The notes under the pieces: generated by a model
What the model saw: the letters and a program-made list of their open reading frames with translations, nothing else
What the model was told of the DNA's origin: nothing
Databases searched by the model: none
Part shown: piece by piece, positions 16,344-24,622 of the stretch
Layout: each line of letters opens with the position of its first letter
Position numbering within the stretch: the stretch's first letter is position 1
Position numbers and translations under genes: made by a program
Source: Candidatus Thorarchaeota archaeon
GTDB lineage: Archaea > Asgardarchaeota > Thorarchaeia > Thorarchaeales > Thorarchaeaceae
Assembly: GCA_003345545.1 (NCBI GenBank)
Contig: PRDH01000012.1
Coordinates: forward strand, 51,129-83,176
Direction of reading: 5' to 3'
Length of the DNA: 32,048 nt

Positions 16344-17783
16344 TCACACAAGTCTGTAGTGACCTGGTCGCGGTTCATAGAGCACGCCGCTATCCTTCAT
16401 CCGCGTCAGGTTCTCTGCAGCAACGTAGCGCTCAACACCTGCTTCTTGAGCAATCTCATCTAAGGTCGGACCAAGATCGCCCTGTTTCCCGGCATCCAGC
16501 TGCCGAATGGCTTTCAGGACCTTTGTATTGAATTTATCAATGCGACTACCTTTTCCCCAGTCCTCTTCTGATTTCCTCTTGACCTCAGCTATTTCTATGA
16601 ACTCCTTCAGTGCTGGTTCGACAACCCTGTCCCAAGACTGCTTGATCTCACTTGCAGTGACTTTGTCACTCCAGGATGCCCGTGCCGTTGAACGCGCGAT
16701 TTTCAGTGCGCTCATCGGTCTGCCTAGCGAATCGGCATCAAGCACCTTCCCTCGAGCTAGGGCACTCTCTCCTAGCCCGAAACTCTCTTGGAGTGCCTCT
16801 AGCCTTGACAATACATGCTTTGTGCCGGTGTCAATACTACGCTGAGATACCACTGGAGTCAATAGCTGATAGGTAATTGCTGACTTCAAGATTGGCAATT
16901 GAAGTTCTGCGGGGTTTCCCGTCTCAATCCAGAAGTCCTCGGACGCAAGCGCGAGAGGGATATCTGGTAATGCAGCGGTCTCTGGTTCCGTCATCGTGCC
17001 AACTGAGACCTCTCTGAAGCCAGACGGGTCTCTACGCTCAACGCAAATCCGCTCCAGTCTTGATTTCGGTAGTGAACCAATATCAATCCTGAACATTCGT
17101 GGTGTAGGAACCCTGATTCCACGTACATCCTGCACAGAGATCTTCCTGTTCCTCATGGTTGGCGGGAGAACTCGTCTTATGAATGACAGGAATCTATGCA
17201 CTTCAGCCGTGGAGGCAATTGCCTGAATACCTGTAGTCAGGCCTCCAACAGCCGTCTGATAGGGGGGGCTGGAAACAAAGAGTCTGGCAAAGACGCGCTT
17301 GCTTGCCTCAGCCATCCCTACTCGCTCGAACAGCATCCTCGAGAGCTCAGCGAGACTCAATGGAGGCGCAATCTGGGAGGAGATGTCTATCGAGAGTTCT
17401 TGACACGATTCTGCGGTTATAGCGCGAAGCACAGTCTGTGAATGCTGGAGAACAGATGGAGCTGCCACTCTCTTGCCCGTCACTTCCACATAGGCACCAT
17501 CATCAGGCATATTCTGGCCTCGCTCAAAGAACACAAATTCACCCTCAAGCAACCAAGGACTGGGGGTCAAGAGAATCAATGATGTGTCACGGGTGTGCCG
17601 TACAAATCCACGATACAGGAACCTTTGACCTCTGAGGCGTTCACTGAATCTCTGGAGGAATGCAAACTCCCACTTGGCAAGCTCCGTCCCAAATTGTCTA
17701 CTGAAGATGTCGCTTGAACTGGAAACATCTGCAAGCCTATCAAAGGCAGAACCATGTTCAGCAAGCATATCTTCAGGGTCCAT
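16344..17783 (-). CDS. MCM-like protein lacking ATPase motifs
   Basis: 479 residues. The C-terminal 130 resemble the end of archaeal MCM helicases. MSALKIARSTARASWSDKVT (357-376) matches the helical lid after sensor 2. A winged helix at about 410-479 ends EPRPGHYRLV like MCM. The N-terminal part (50-110) has an OB-like strand pattern ending DGAYVEVTGKRVAAPS. The block SSQIAPPLSLAELSRMLFE to FARLF (135-169) looks like the segment preceding the MCM AAA+ core. I see no Walker A (GxxGxxKS), no Walker B and no Arg finger motif, so it should not hydrolyse ATP. It could partner the real MCM. It follows the methyltransferase gene by 29 bases, probably in one operon. Family assignment is by eye. Confidence 0.5.
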   Translation of the reverse strand: MDPEDMLAEHGSAFDRLADVSSSSDIFSRQFGTELAKWEFAFLQRFSERLRGQRFLYRGFVRHTRDTSLILLTPSPWLLEGEFVFFERGQNMPDDGAYVEVTGKRVAAPSVLQHSQTVLRAITAESCQELSIDISSQIAPPLSLAELSRMLFERVGMAEASKRVFARLFVSSPPYQTAVGGLTTGIQAIASTAEVHRFLSFIRRVLPPTMRNRKISVQDVRGIRVPTPRMFRIDIGSLPKSRLERICVERRDPSGFREVSVGTMTEPETAALPDIPLALASEDFWIETGNPAELQLPILKSAITYQLLTPVVSQRSIDTGTKHVLSRLEALQESFGLGESALARGKVLDADSLGRPMSALKIARSTARASWSDKVTASEIKQSWDRVVEPALKEFIEIAEVKRKSEEDWGKGSRIDKFNTKVLKAIRQLDAGKQGDLGPTLDEIAQEAGVERYVAAENLTRMKDSGVLYEPRPGHYRLV

Positions 17784-17812
17784 TTGTCAGTCACATCCTG
17801 TAGTCGCATGAG

Positions 17813-18796
17813 TTAGTGTTTCTTTCCCGCTCTGTGTTGATATTCTTGATAAGCACGCGGATGAAGTACGGCCAGTTCCTCAAGTGTTGGTAGACGTTCT
17901 CTGTAGGTTCTGTATGATTGGCCAGGTTTCACTGAACCTATCTCACGCCCAAGAAGCGGTTTCAGTCTCTTATTGATTTCAAATCCCACAAAGTGCCGAA
18001 ATGCTGACTTTGCTGCGACCGCAGTTGTACCATTTCCCATGAAGGGATCTAATACTAGGTCGCCAGGTCTTGAGGAGAAGTCGATACAGCGAGCAACGAC
18101 ATCGAGTGGAAGCTTAGTGCCATTCTTTGCAAGTCCAGCTCTGTACTTGCGGTTCACAATCCATACGTCCTCGGGATAGTTTTCTATCTTGTTGAAGAAG
18201 TGCGCACCTGTATCTTTGACGAGCAGCACAATATGATAGTGACTTGTCACGAACCTTCGTTTTGTATAGACCCCAAAGGGATAATGCCAAATCAGATGGT
18301 TCAATGTTTCGAGACCAGCCTCTTCTGCTCCAGCCAGAATAGCTCCAAGATTCGTCCACCCACTGAATACGTAGGCGGAGGCGTCATTCCTCATTATTCG
18401 AGGAAGTTGACTCATCCACTGTTTCGTGAACTCGTCATAGGACCCCTGAGCCTCTGTGTAGCCACCAACCACGAGGGACTCATTACGATTATAGACACTG
18501 CTCTTCCCATCGAAATCTATTCCAAAAGGAGGGTCAGCAATAACCAGGTCAACTGATGACTCCGGTAGTTGTTTCATGCCCTCCATGCATTCCATGAACA
18601 ACACAGTGTCCTGTTCAAACTCCTTAAGCACATGCGTCTTATTGGCAAAGAGCTGCTTTGCCTCCTGGTATGTCCAATCAAAGGTCGGTTCAAAGTAGAA
18701 CTCGGCAAGATGTGGAATATAGGGAGTTGATCGTACCTTCTCTGACTTACTCTTCTTTTTGCCAGAGTTCGTGTCGACTGTCATGAGCAACTCCAT
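17813..18796 (-). CDS. Site-specific DNA methyltransferase, beta class (N6-adenine or N4-cytosine)
   Basis: The catalytic motif IV (VIADPPFGIDFDG, about residue 87) precedes the AdoMet motif I (LVLDPFMGNGTTAVAAKSA, about 248), the beta-class order. DPPF favours N6-adenine or N4-cytosine methylation. The target-recognition region is the segment between them. At 327 residues with a 35-residue basic N-terminus it is full length. The start at 18796 has AGGA eight bases upstream. No restriction endonuclease gene is adjacent, so it is an orphan, perhaps for genome marking or replication timing. It sits between the HTH-ferredoxin gene (48-base gap) and the MCM-like gene (29-base gap). Confidence 0.85.
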   Translation of the reverse strand: MELLMTVDTNSGKKKSKSEKVRSTPYIPHLAEFYFEPTFDWTYQEAKQLFANKTHVLKEFEQDTVLFMECMEGMKQLPESSVDLVIADPPFGIDFDGKSSVYNRNESLVVGGYTEAQGSYDEFTKQWMSQLPRIMRNDASAYVFSGWTNLGAILAGAEEAGLETLNHLIWHYPFGVYTKRRFVTSHYHIVLLVKDTGAHFFNKIENYPEDVWIVNRKYRAGLAKNGTKLPLDVVARCIDFSSRPGDLVLDPFMGNGTTAVAAKSAFRHFVGFEINKRLKPLLGREIGSVKPGQSYRTYRERLPTLEELAVLHPRAYQEYQHRAGKKH

Positions 18797-18844
18797 AGAT
18801 TCTTTCCTGTCGCTTCTTCTTAAGAGTAGTCATACCTTTTTCGA

Positions 18845-19927
18845 CTAGAGCACGTCTGAGGGATCTACCTTGCGAAAGACTGCACGCTGAGTCATCCAGT
18901 CCATTGGATTCTCGGGCGGGGGTGGCTTCTCTGCAGGTTCCTTTCTGATGAGCTCTAGTGCAGATTCGGGGCACACCATGGCACAGACCCCACATCCAAT
19001 ACATCTTGTTGTATTGGGAACACATACGTCTTCAGGGACGCTGAGAGCACGGAACTGACATCTATCTATGCATGTTCCGCATCCAGTGCATAGGTCTGCA
19101 TTCACCGAGATTACGAAGTCGGTCTTGATGTACTCACGAGGATTGCTGAGTGTGTTGACACCCCTGAGAACAGCACAACAGCATGTACAGCAGTTACAGA
19201 TGTAGTAATGACCTGTCTGTGTGTTGTATGAACAGTGGATAAGACCTGCTTCCTCTGCCTGCTTCAGAAGTCTCAGTGACTCCTCTTTCGTGACTGGCTT
19301 TGTAAGCTCATCATCATCAAATGCGTGTTCTCTGTTCGGGACAAAGGCCATGCAGACAGTCGTCGGATAGGAACAAGGCTGTCCAAGAAGTGATTTCTGC
19401 TTCTTGCAGATGCATTCTCGAATCCCCCACGAGGCAGCATTCTCAAGAAGCTGCTCTGCCTGCTCGTAGGGATAAATCTCGAGCTCGCCTCTGATGCTCT
19501 GATTGACAGGAATGACCTTGAAGATGACAGGCTCTATTGCAGAGATTTTCTTGAATCCGTGTTTAAAGTACTGCTCCAGCAGTTGCGCGAACTCCTTGTC
19601 CATACGATTCAGTTGTTCTTCGTAGATTCCAACTGCAAAGGGGAGCAGTCCATACTTTCTGCTCCCCGCGCTCTTCGATATCCATGAACTGATTTGGCCC
19701 TTAGACAGCATAGTGGTAAGAAGCTGATTGAGTTTCTTCTTTGGAATCCTCAGACGACCTGCTATCTCGTCTAGAGTTTCGCCTCGAAGTTTCAGTTTAC
19801 TAGCAAGTTCTGCCTCCTCAGGGGTAAAGATCCACTCAAGTATTTTCAGATGGGTTCCGTCTTCAACAGCTGGAAATCCATTAGGGATTTTGTCTAGCGT
19901 TGCGGCTAGTTTCTCGTAGGAATTCAT
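18845..19927 (-). CDS. HTH-ferredoxin protein with two 4Fe-4S motifs
   Basis: About 360 residues from ATG 19927; an upstream ATG at 19990 would add a 21-residue leader. The N-terminal 80 residues contain a winged-helix pattern (GETLDEIAGRLRIPKKKLNQLL then a recognition-like KGQISSWISK). The middle has Cys groups ECICKKQKSLLGQPC and CNCCTCCCAVL. The C-terminus is a two-cluster ferredoxin, CTGCGTCIDRC and CIGCGVCAMVCPESAL. Related proteins occur in anaerobes as putative redox components. The HTH plus clusters could make it a redox-sensing regulator, but this is inference. A perfect inverted repeat (20016-20032) in its upstream region may be an operator. It heads the Fd-methyltransferase-MCM-like run. 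Confidence 0.8.
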   Translation of the reverse strand: MNSYEKLAATLDKIPNGFPAVEDGTHLKILEWIFTPEEAELASKLKLRGETLDEIAGRLRIPKKKLNQLLTTMLSKGQISSWISKSAGSRKYGLLPFAVGIYEEQLNRMDKEFAQLLEQYFKHGFKKISAIEPVIFKVIPVNQSIRGELEIYPYEQAEQLLENAASWGIRECICKKQKSLLGQPCSYPTTVCMAFVPNREHAFDDDELTKPVTKEESLRLLKQAEEAGLIHCSYNTQTGHYYICNCCTCCCAVLRGVNTLSNPREYIKTDFVISVNADLCTGCGTCIDRCQFRALSVPEDVCVPNTTRCIGCGVCAMVCPESALELIRKEPAEKPPPPENPMDWMTQRAVFRKVDPSDVL

Positions 19928-20015
19928 CTCTGGCACAGCTCCGTAGTAGTGTACACAGATGCTGATTAGTCTTCTGTCAAGCAAAAACATGCCCTTGGAA
20001 AACCTTTACTGCATT

Positions 20016-20032
20016 TGTTACAGATAGTAACA
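20016..20032. promoter_or_regulatory. 17-base perfect inverted repeat, candidate operator
   Basis: TGTTAC-AGATA-GTAACA lies in the divergent gap between the HTH-ferredoxin gene and the zinc-ribbon gene, 28 bases before the GTG at 20060. Its two-fold symmetry and position suggest a dimeric repressor or activator site, possibly for the HTH-containing neighbour. No direct evidence of function. Confidence 0.4.
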
Positions 20033-20059
20033 CTTGTGCAGAACAGGGGCTGAAGTACT

Positions 20060-21268
20060 GTGAGAACCTGTGCAAGTTGCGGAAAGGCTAACCTTCCTAC
20101 TAGGAAATACTGCGTGCGCTGCGGCAAGTCTCTCCTCTCCTCAAGAGTGGATGAATCGACGAAGACGCCCACACGGCCGACCGATAGGCTGGAGAGTGTT
20201 GAAGTAGTAAAGCCGCGAGCGGAACCAGTGAAGCCCGTCAGGCAATCTCCTGACACTCTGAAGGTCACGACTGATGATAAATGGGTGAGGCCCAGCGAAG
20301 TATCCAAGGATAGACTGAGAACGACATCGTCTAGCAAAGGCAAATCCGAGATGGAGAAAGCAAGAGAGGCGTTTGCGAGAGCAGAGCAAATCGGCATCAA
20401 AGAGGAAGGAGGGGACATTGTCGAGACCAGAATGCTCAGGGCAAGCGATGTTCGAGAACTCATGCATGAAGTTGCCACTCAGCCTCAAACACCCCAGCGA
20501 CCAGCCGAAACAACACCAAGTCAGTCTATGCAAAGACCACTGCAAACACCGAGAGAGCCAACTCGACCAATGCCAAGCAAAGCAAATCCTGTTGGGACAC
20601 CCATAGAGCAGGCAAGAGTCCAACCTGCAACTACATCAGTGAGCCCCTCATTTGCCAAGTCAGAACCACCGAGAATGACAAGCGCACCCAGCGATACTGC
20701 TTTTTCCCAAGATAGACAGTCCACCCTGATGCAGCAACATCCACAAGGAAGACCACCCCTCCGAGCGGCGTCCAATGCACTGAGTGCTGAACCAGCTACA
20801 ATATCCTCCCTCAGCAAGGCTCGCGATGCGCCAATTCCTGAGATGGATACGATAAGAGCATGCATTACGCAACCTGAGGACCTTCTGGACAGCAAGATCA
20901 AGGATGGCATAACTGAGCTAACAAGCCTCCATAGAGAGAAGCAGCAAGTCTTGGCAGATCAGACTGCTATCAGTTCACAGCTTGATGCGAGTGTACGAGA
21001 GAGCCAGAACAAGGCAGAGGTCAAGAGGCTGCACTATGAAAGCATCAATGACAAGATGCGACTAGCAAAACAAGAGTTGGATGATGCAAAAGAGGAGTTC
21101 GATAAGGTAGAAAATCGAAGAAAACGAGAACTCTCTGCACTGGACGACCGAATCAAGAACATCCAGAAGCGAATCGAAAAGGCAGAGGGAGCAGTCAAGA
21201 AGCGCGTTGGGGAGCTCAATAAGGTTCGGGAAAAGATCGCGCAGCTCCAGAAACAAGAGTCACCATAG
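20060..21268 (+). CDS. Zinc-ribbon, disordered linker and coiled-coil protein
   Basis: 402 residues starting at GTG 20060. A short zinc ribbon opens the protein (CASCGKANLPTRKYCVRCGK, residues 4-23). A linker of roughly 230 residues follows, rich in Pro, Ser, Thr and Gln and surely disordered. The last 130 residues form a charged coiled coil with heptad-like Lys/Glu (for example MRLAKQELDDAKEEFDKVEN). No catalytic domain is visible and there is no membrane segment. The architecture resembles archaeal scaffold or chromosome-associated proteins, but I do not assign a family. It precedes the DUF362 gene by 69 bases on the same strand. Confidence 0.8.
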   Translation: MRTCASCGKANLPTRKYCVRCGKSLLSSRVDESTKTPTRPTDRLESVEVVKPRAEPVKPVRQSPDTLKVTTDDKWVRPSEVSKDRLRTTSSSKGKSEMEKAREAFARAEQIGIKEEGGDIVETRMLRASDVRELMHEVATQPQTPQRPAETTPSQSMQRPLQTPREPTRPMPSKANPVGTPIEQARVQPATTSVSPSFAKSEPPRMTSAPSDTAFSQDRQSTLMQQHPQGRPPLRAASNALSAEPATISSLSKARDAPIPEMDTIRACITQPEDLLDSKIKDGITELTSLHREKQQVLADQTAISSQLDASVRESQNKAEVKRLHYESINDKMRLAKQELDDAKEEFDKVENRRKRELSALDDRIKNIQKRIEKAEGAVKKRVGELNKVREKIAQLQKQESP

Positions 21269-21337
21269 GCTTCGCGTAGCTCGGAGTATTCGAGTAGAGG
21301 GAATATCAGGAGGAGCCCTGGGGTACGTCATCAAGAA

Positions 21338-22423
21338 GTGGTGCGCAGTTTGAATGCCGTAGTCGCAGCAGTCAATCTCAGAGAGCATAAGCGTGATGCC
21401 GTCAAAGAAGCCTGTAATCTAATTGGTGGAATTGAGGATATTGATGTTCCGGAGCGCGAGGTTGCTATCAAGGTTGGGGTATTCTCCCCTGTAATCGGAT
21501 CGTATTCGACAGTGGAAACAGTTGAAGGAATCATCAGAGCGTTCGCACGTTCACCAAAGAAGTATCTTGTCGAAACTGACAACTATCAGGGAACTGCTAC
21601 TGATAGACTGAAGGTCTGGGAGTCACTATTCTCAGACAGGGTCGTTCCTGTGAATCTCTCAGAGGAGACTGAAACGATTCCAGTTAGGATTCCCAATCCA
21701 ATCAAAGATGTGACCATTGACCTTGCTAAGTTAGTCATCAAACCACGTGTCTTTGTGGATACACATGTCATGAGAGCTTATGATAGAGGAAGCATTCTCA
21801 AGAACCTCTTTGGTCTTCCACCCACCAGCAAGAAGGTACAGTACCACAAGAGCGAGATCTTCTTCAATGTCCTGACATCTCTCTATGAGGCCATTGGAGG
21901 AGTTGACCTAGCAGTCTTGGACGCAACGTACTACTCGTATTCGTTCAAAGGGAAGGACGCGAGAACAAGGACCGACACTCTGTTTGTTGGCCGTGACGCT
22001 GTGGCAGTGGAGGCCATCGGGCTTCATCTGGCAGGCATCAATCCCCATAAGGCACAGGTGATTCAGTCATTCGTAGAGCGAGGTTTCGGCATTGGTGATC
22101 TTGACAAGATTGAAGTCGTCGGTGTCCCCATGGATAGACTCGAAGCCAATTTCAAAGAGGCAAGAACGGAACTCGAAGCAGAGATGGCACAGAAGCCGGA
22201 TCCGTGGTCAGCTTCAAAGGCTGTCAGTGCGCTCGTGAAGAGTGGCTATTTCACATTTCCCAACAAGCGCACGATGCAAGACATCATGACAGCTCTCATA
22301 GAGGCCGACCCTAGAACGAAGAAGAGGGACAAGATGATATACAGCACCGTCAGAAGGCGGTTTGAAAATGGAAAGTTGCAAGGTGAGAAGACAGATAGTG
22401 ACTGGCTCTATTGGACGAACTGA
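21338..22423 (+). CDS. DUF362 domain protein
   Basis: 361 residues. The DUF362 fold is visible: VAIKVGVFSPVIGSYSTVET near residues 43-62, a central region (IKPRVFVDTHVMRAYDRGSI), and VDLAVLDATYYSYSFKGKD followed by LFVGRDAVAVEAIGLHLAGI. DUF362 proteins often come with Fe-S clusters; no ferredoxin domain is attached here and Cys is nearly absent. The C-terminal 60 residues look like an added helical/HTH-like segment (NKRTMQDIMTALIEADPRTK). The start codon is unclear: GTG 21338 gives the longest protein, yet a good AGGAGGAG at 21308-21315 is too far from it. The biochemical role is unknown. Confidence 0.8.
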   Translation: MVRSLNAVVAAVNLREHKRDAVKEACNLIGGIEDIDVPEREVAIKVGVFSPVIGSYSTVETVEGIIRAFARSPKKYLVETDNYQGTATDRLKVWESLFSDRVVPVNLSEETETIPVRIPNPIKDVTIDLAKLVIKPRVFVDTHVMRAYDRGSILKNLFGLPPTSKKVQYHKSEIFFNVLTSLYEAIGGVDLAVLDATYYSYSFKGKDARTRTDTLFVGRDAVAVEAIGLHLAGINPHKAQVIQSFVERGFGIGDLDKIEVVGVPMDRLEANFKEARTELEAEMAQKPDPWSASKAVSALVKSGYFTFPNKRTMQDIMTALIEADPRTKKRDKMIYSTVRRRFENGKLQGEKTDSDWLYWTN

Positions 22424-22480
22424 TCAATTGAGCTTGTTCTTAGACGACCCTTGGCTTGAGTGAGCACTGTACATGTGGAC

Positions 22481-23764
22481 TCATACCATAAGGACGAGGA
22501 AGAACAGATAGACAAGCGTCTGCAATATAGTAAGTGGAACGCCGACCTTCGCGAATTCCAGGAAACTCAGGGTTTCACCCTGCTTCTCAGCATTCTGTAT
22601 GATGATCACATTGCTGGCAGCACCAAGAATGAGCATGTTTCCAGCTATAGTGCTCCCTGCCGCCAGTGCCATGAGTTGAGGGATGGTGGAACCGGAAATC
22701 GTGAGAAGAGGAAGATACAATGCGACAAGGGGCACATTCGATATCAGTTGACTGAACAACACTCCGACTACCATGATTGCTGGGATGGATGTGATGCCCA
22801 CGTTGAAACTGACAAGAAGTTCCTGGAAGAAGCCACTCTGCCAGACACTAGCCATCAGGACAAACATTGAAGCGAAGAACACCAGCGTTGCCCAGTCTAT
22901 GTTCTTGACAATCTTCACTCTTTCAGAACTTAGGAAGAGAATAGGTAGGGAAGCAACGAGAGCAATATAGGAGAGCCTCATGTCAATCCAAGGGGCAGTA
23001 ATACCCAAGAATATCTTCACTACAATGAGAACAACAATCAGACCTAGTGATGCCTTGGCAATTCTGGCTTGTGTACTATTAGGGACAGCCCTATCGAAAT
23101 TGCCAGGCACAATCTCTGACCCAAATTGATGTCTATAGACTACCTTCAAAACAAGAAAAGCAATGACCATCGACGCCAATGAAGGCAAGAATAGATACTG
23201 CAGGAAAGTGATGAATGGGGTGATCATACCCGAGCTTGCTATCAGAAGGTTCTGAGGATTTCCTATGGGACTCATTACACTTCCAGTGGTCACTGCCACC
23301 GCCAGGGTCATCAGAAGAAGTTTCGGTGAGATACTCTGCCTCTTGGAGATGCTCAACAAGACAGGTGTACCTATGATTGCTAATGTGTCGTTCATCAGAA
23401 TCGCTGAAACCAGGCCAATTGGGAAGAGTATCAAGAGAACGAGATGATCCATATTCCTTGCGCGATGAAACAACTTGAATGATAGTATATTGAGGTATCC
23501 ACTTGTCTGCAGAGCCTCACCCACGACGAACATTCCGAATAGGAAGACCATGACATCAATGTTGATCGAGTACAGTGCATCGATGGGAGAAATTTGGCCC
23601 AGCAGCAGAACTACTATGGCTCCGATTGTCATTGCCTGCCATATCTTGATGTGGTTATGACCAATCCTTCTGATGGCAATCATCGCAAAGACGATTGCCA
23701 GCACAATGACCGGAATCCATGAAGTAACTGCCAAATCTACATCGGATAACGCTCGCGAGTACAC
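22481..23764 (-). CDS. ArsB/NhaD-type ion permease (IT superfamily)
   Basis: 427 residues with about eleven hydrophobic segments across the length, so an integral membrane transporter. Landmarks are the NDTLAIIGTPVLLSIS segment and MSPIGNPQNLLIASSG, the paired motif regions of the ArsB/NhaD/SLC13 ion-transporter superfamily. A second repeat holds LISNVPLVALYLPLL and LGAASNVIIIQNAE. Substrates in the superfamily include arsenite, sodium/proton and dicarboxylates. No arsenic genes or arsR are beside it, so the substrate is open. It ends 57 bases from the convergent DUF362 gene. No partner gene is apparent. Confidence 0.88.
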   Translation of the reverse strand: MYSRALSDVDLAVTSWIPVIVLAIVFAMIAIRRIGHNHIKIWQAMTIGAIVVLLLGQISPIDALYSINIDVMVFLFGMFVVGEALQTSGYLNILSFKLFHRARNMDHLVLLILFPIGLVSAILMNDTLAIIGTPVLLSISKRQSISPKLLLMTLAVAVTTGSVMSPIGNPQNLLIASSGMITPFITFLQYLFLPSLASMVIAFLVLKVVYRHQFGSEIVPGNFDRAVPNSTQARIAKASLGLIVVLIVVKIFLGITAPWIDMRLSYIALVASLPILFLSSERVKIVKNIDWATLVFFASMFVLMASVWQSGFFQELLVSFNVGITSIPAIMVVGVLFSQLISNVPLVALYLPLLTISGSTIPQLMALAAGSTIAGNMLILGAASNVIIIQNAEKQGETLSFLEFAKVGVPLTILQTLVYLFFLVLMV

Positions 23765-23805
23765 AACTTATAGAGCAATCTGTCAGACCACGATATGAAA
23801 GGGGA

Positions 23806-23898
23806 TTAAGTGCGGCTTGTTAATGAATGACCCATCATGTAAAATCCAAGAGTGCCAATTGCCAATCCAAAGAAACCGAATATCGTGAGGACGTTCAC
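23806..23898 (-). CDS. Possible single-pass membrane mini-protein (30 residues)
   Basis: GTG-started frame with one hydrophobic segment, VLTIFGFFGLAIGTLGFYMM, and a short polar tail. GAGGTG lies 11 bases upstream, inside the end of the preceding mini-ORF, which suggests translational coupling. It is in the same frame as that ORF, separated from it by a TAG and two codons, so the pair may instead be one two-helix protein broken by a nonsense change. Confidence 0.35.
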   Translation of the reverse strand: MNVLTIFGFFGLAIGTLGFYMMGHSLTSRT

Positions 23899-23904
23899 TT
23901 GTAT

Positions 23905-23979
23905 CTATACACCTCTTGACCATAGAGCCACTAAGATGAACAACCCACCAACCGCAAACTCAATGTCACGTTGCACCAT
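23905..23979 (-). CDS. Possible single-pass membrane mini-protein (24 residues)
   Basis: ATG at 23979 with GAGG eight bases upstream. The product is mostly one hydrophobic segment (FAVGGLFILVALW) ending SRGV and a TAG at 23907-23905. The frame is preceded by a TGA 33 bases up, so no longer version exists. Codons and the ribosome site look sensible, but the size makes chance possible. The rest of 23765-24217 holds the adjacent mini-ORF, hairpin repeat copy 1 and a TATA-like box. Confidence 0.35.
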   Translation of the reverse strand: MVQRDIEFAVGGLFILVALWSRGV

Positions 23980-24084
23980 TACTAGTTCCTCAAGAAACCA
24001 AGGTCATACTGAGGTTTATTCCTATAGGCAGAATCAGACAATGTTTCCACTCTTTCAGGACAGAATCGGCAAATGATTGATTAT

Positions 24085-24123
24085 CGAAAACACGAGAGCG
24101 AAGAGCAAAAGACTCCCTCTTCC
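24085..24123. repeat. Hairpin repeat, copy 1
   Basis: GAAAACACGAGAGCGAAGAG, a short loop, then CTCCCTCTTCC. It matches copies at 24623 and 25744 in the GAGAGCGAAG core and in the following inverted repeat, though the stem is weaker here (GAAGAG/CTCTTC). On the minus strand it reads as a hairpin followed by CTCTCGTGTTTTC, like a terminator. Confidence 0.6.
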
Positions 24124-24155
24124 ATTCAGACCCCAGACTGAGTGAGTTATTGTGT

Positions 24156-24163
24156 ATTTAAGT
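24156..24163 (+). promoter_or_regulatory. TATA-like box for the zinc-ribbon membrane protein gene
   Basis: TATTTAAG, an archaeal box A-like sequence 55 bases before the ATG at 24218. A transcript start near 24185-24190 would give a leader of about 30 bases. Confidence 0.45.
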
Positions 24164-24217
24164 GCATTCAGAACAAGGGATTCATAGGAGTCAAAGATTG
24201 AGTGGGTAGAATCTGGA

Positions 24218-24580
24218 ATGAGTGAGAGAAATTCTGAATATCCAGACTATCCAAGGCGAGGGAGATATGGAGATACAACTCAGAGGTGTGCGTGGTGTGG
24301 AAGACCCACTGCCTACAGCGACCGATTCTGTGTAGGAGGTCTCTTTAGGCGCAACTATTGCTCGTTTACGTGTCGTGCGGCTGGGGATTATTATACTACC
24401 TTAGTTTTGGCAGTGTTTTATCCATTGTTTCTCATCTTGTTTTGCTGGTTCTTTAATATAGTTCCAGGTACAGCTGCCTTTCAGAGTATGTTGTTTATGA
24501 TCGTATATCTTGGAATTCTACCAGCTATCTGCTTGTGGTCTTGCGTGTTTTGCGGCATGAGTGAACGAAGAGGGTCTTAA
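24218..24580 (+). CDS. Zinc-binding membrane protein of unknown family
   Basis: 120 residues. A cytoplasmic-looking, tyrosine- and arginine-rich N-terminus leads to a Cys cluster (CAWCGRPTAYSDRFC, then YCSFTC) that fits a treble-clef or zinc-ribbon fold of about 30 residues. Two hydrophobic helices follow (TLVLAVFYPLFLILFCWFF and MLFMIVYLGILPAICLW). The short tail contains CVFCG. The gene lies between hairpin repeat copies 1 and 2 and has its own TATA-like box. No family was recognised. Arrangement and length resemble small membrane zinc proteins of archaea. Confidence 0.65.
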   Translation: MSERNSEYPDYPRRGRYGDTTQRCAWCGRPTAYSDRFCVGGLFRRNYCSFTCRAAGDYYTTLVLAVFYPLFLILFCWFFNIVPGTAAFQSMLFMIVYLGILPAICLWSCVFCGMSERRGS

Positions 24581-24622
24581 ATGCCTCAAAAAGCCATCTG
24601 AATTCCTTAAGGAAGAATAATA

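Noticed and set aside
16344..17783. An ordinary replicative MCM helicase
   Set aside because: It is shorter than archaeal MCM (about 650-700 residues) and lacks Walker A and B motifs.
23852..24076. Plus-strand frame of 74 codons before hairpin copy 1
   Set aside because: It is rich in Asn, Thr and Ser with no ribosome site, and is antisense to the better-supported membrane mini-ORFs.
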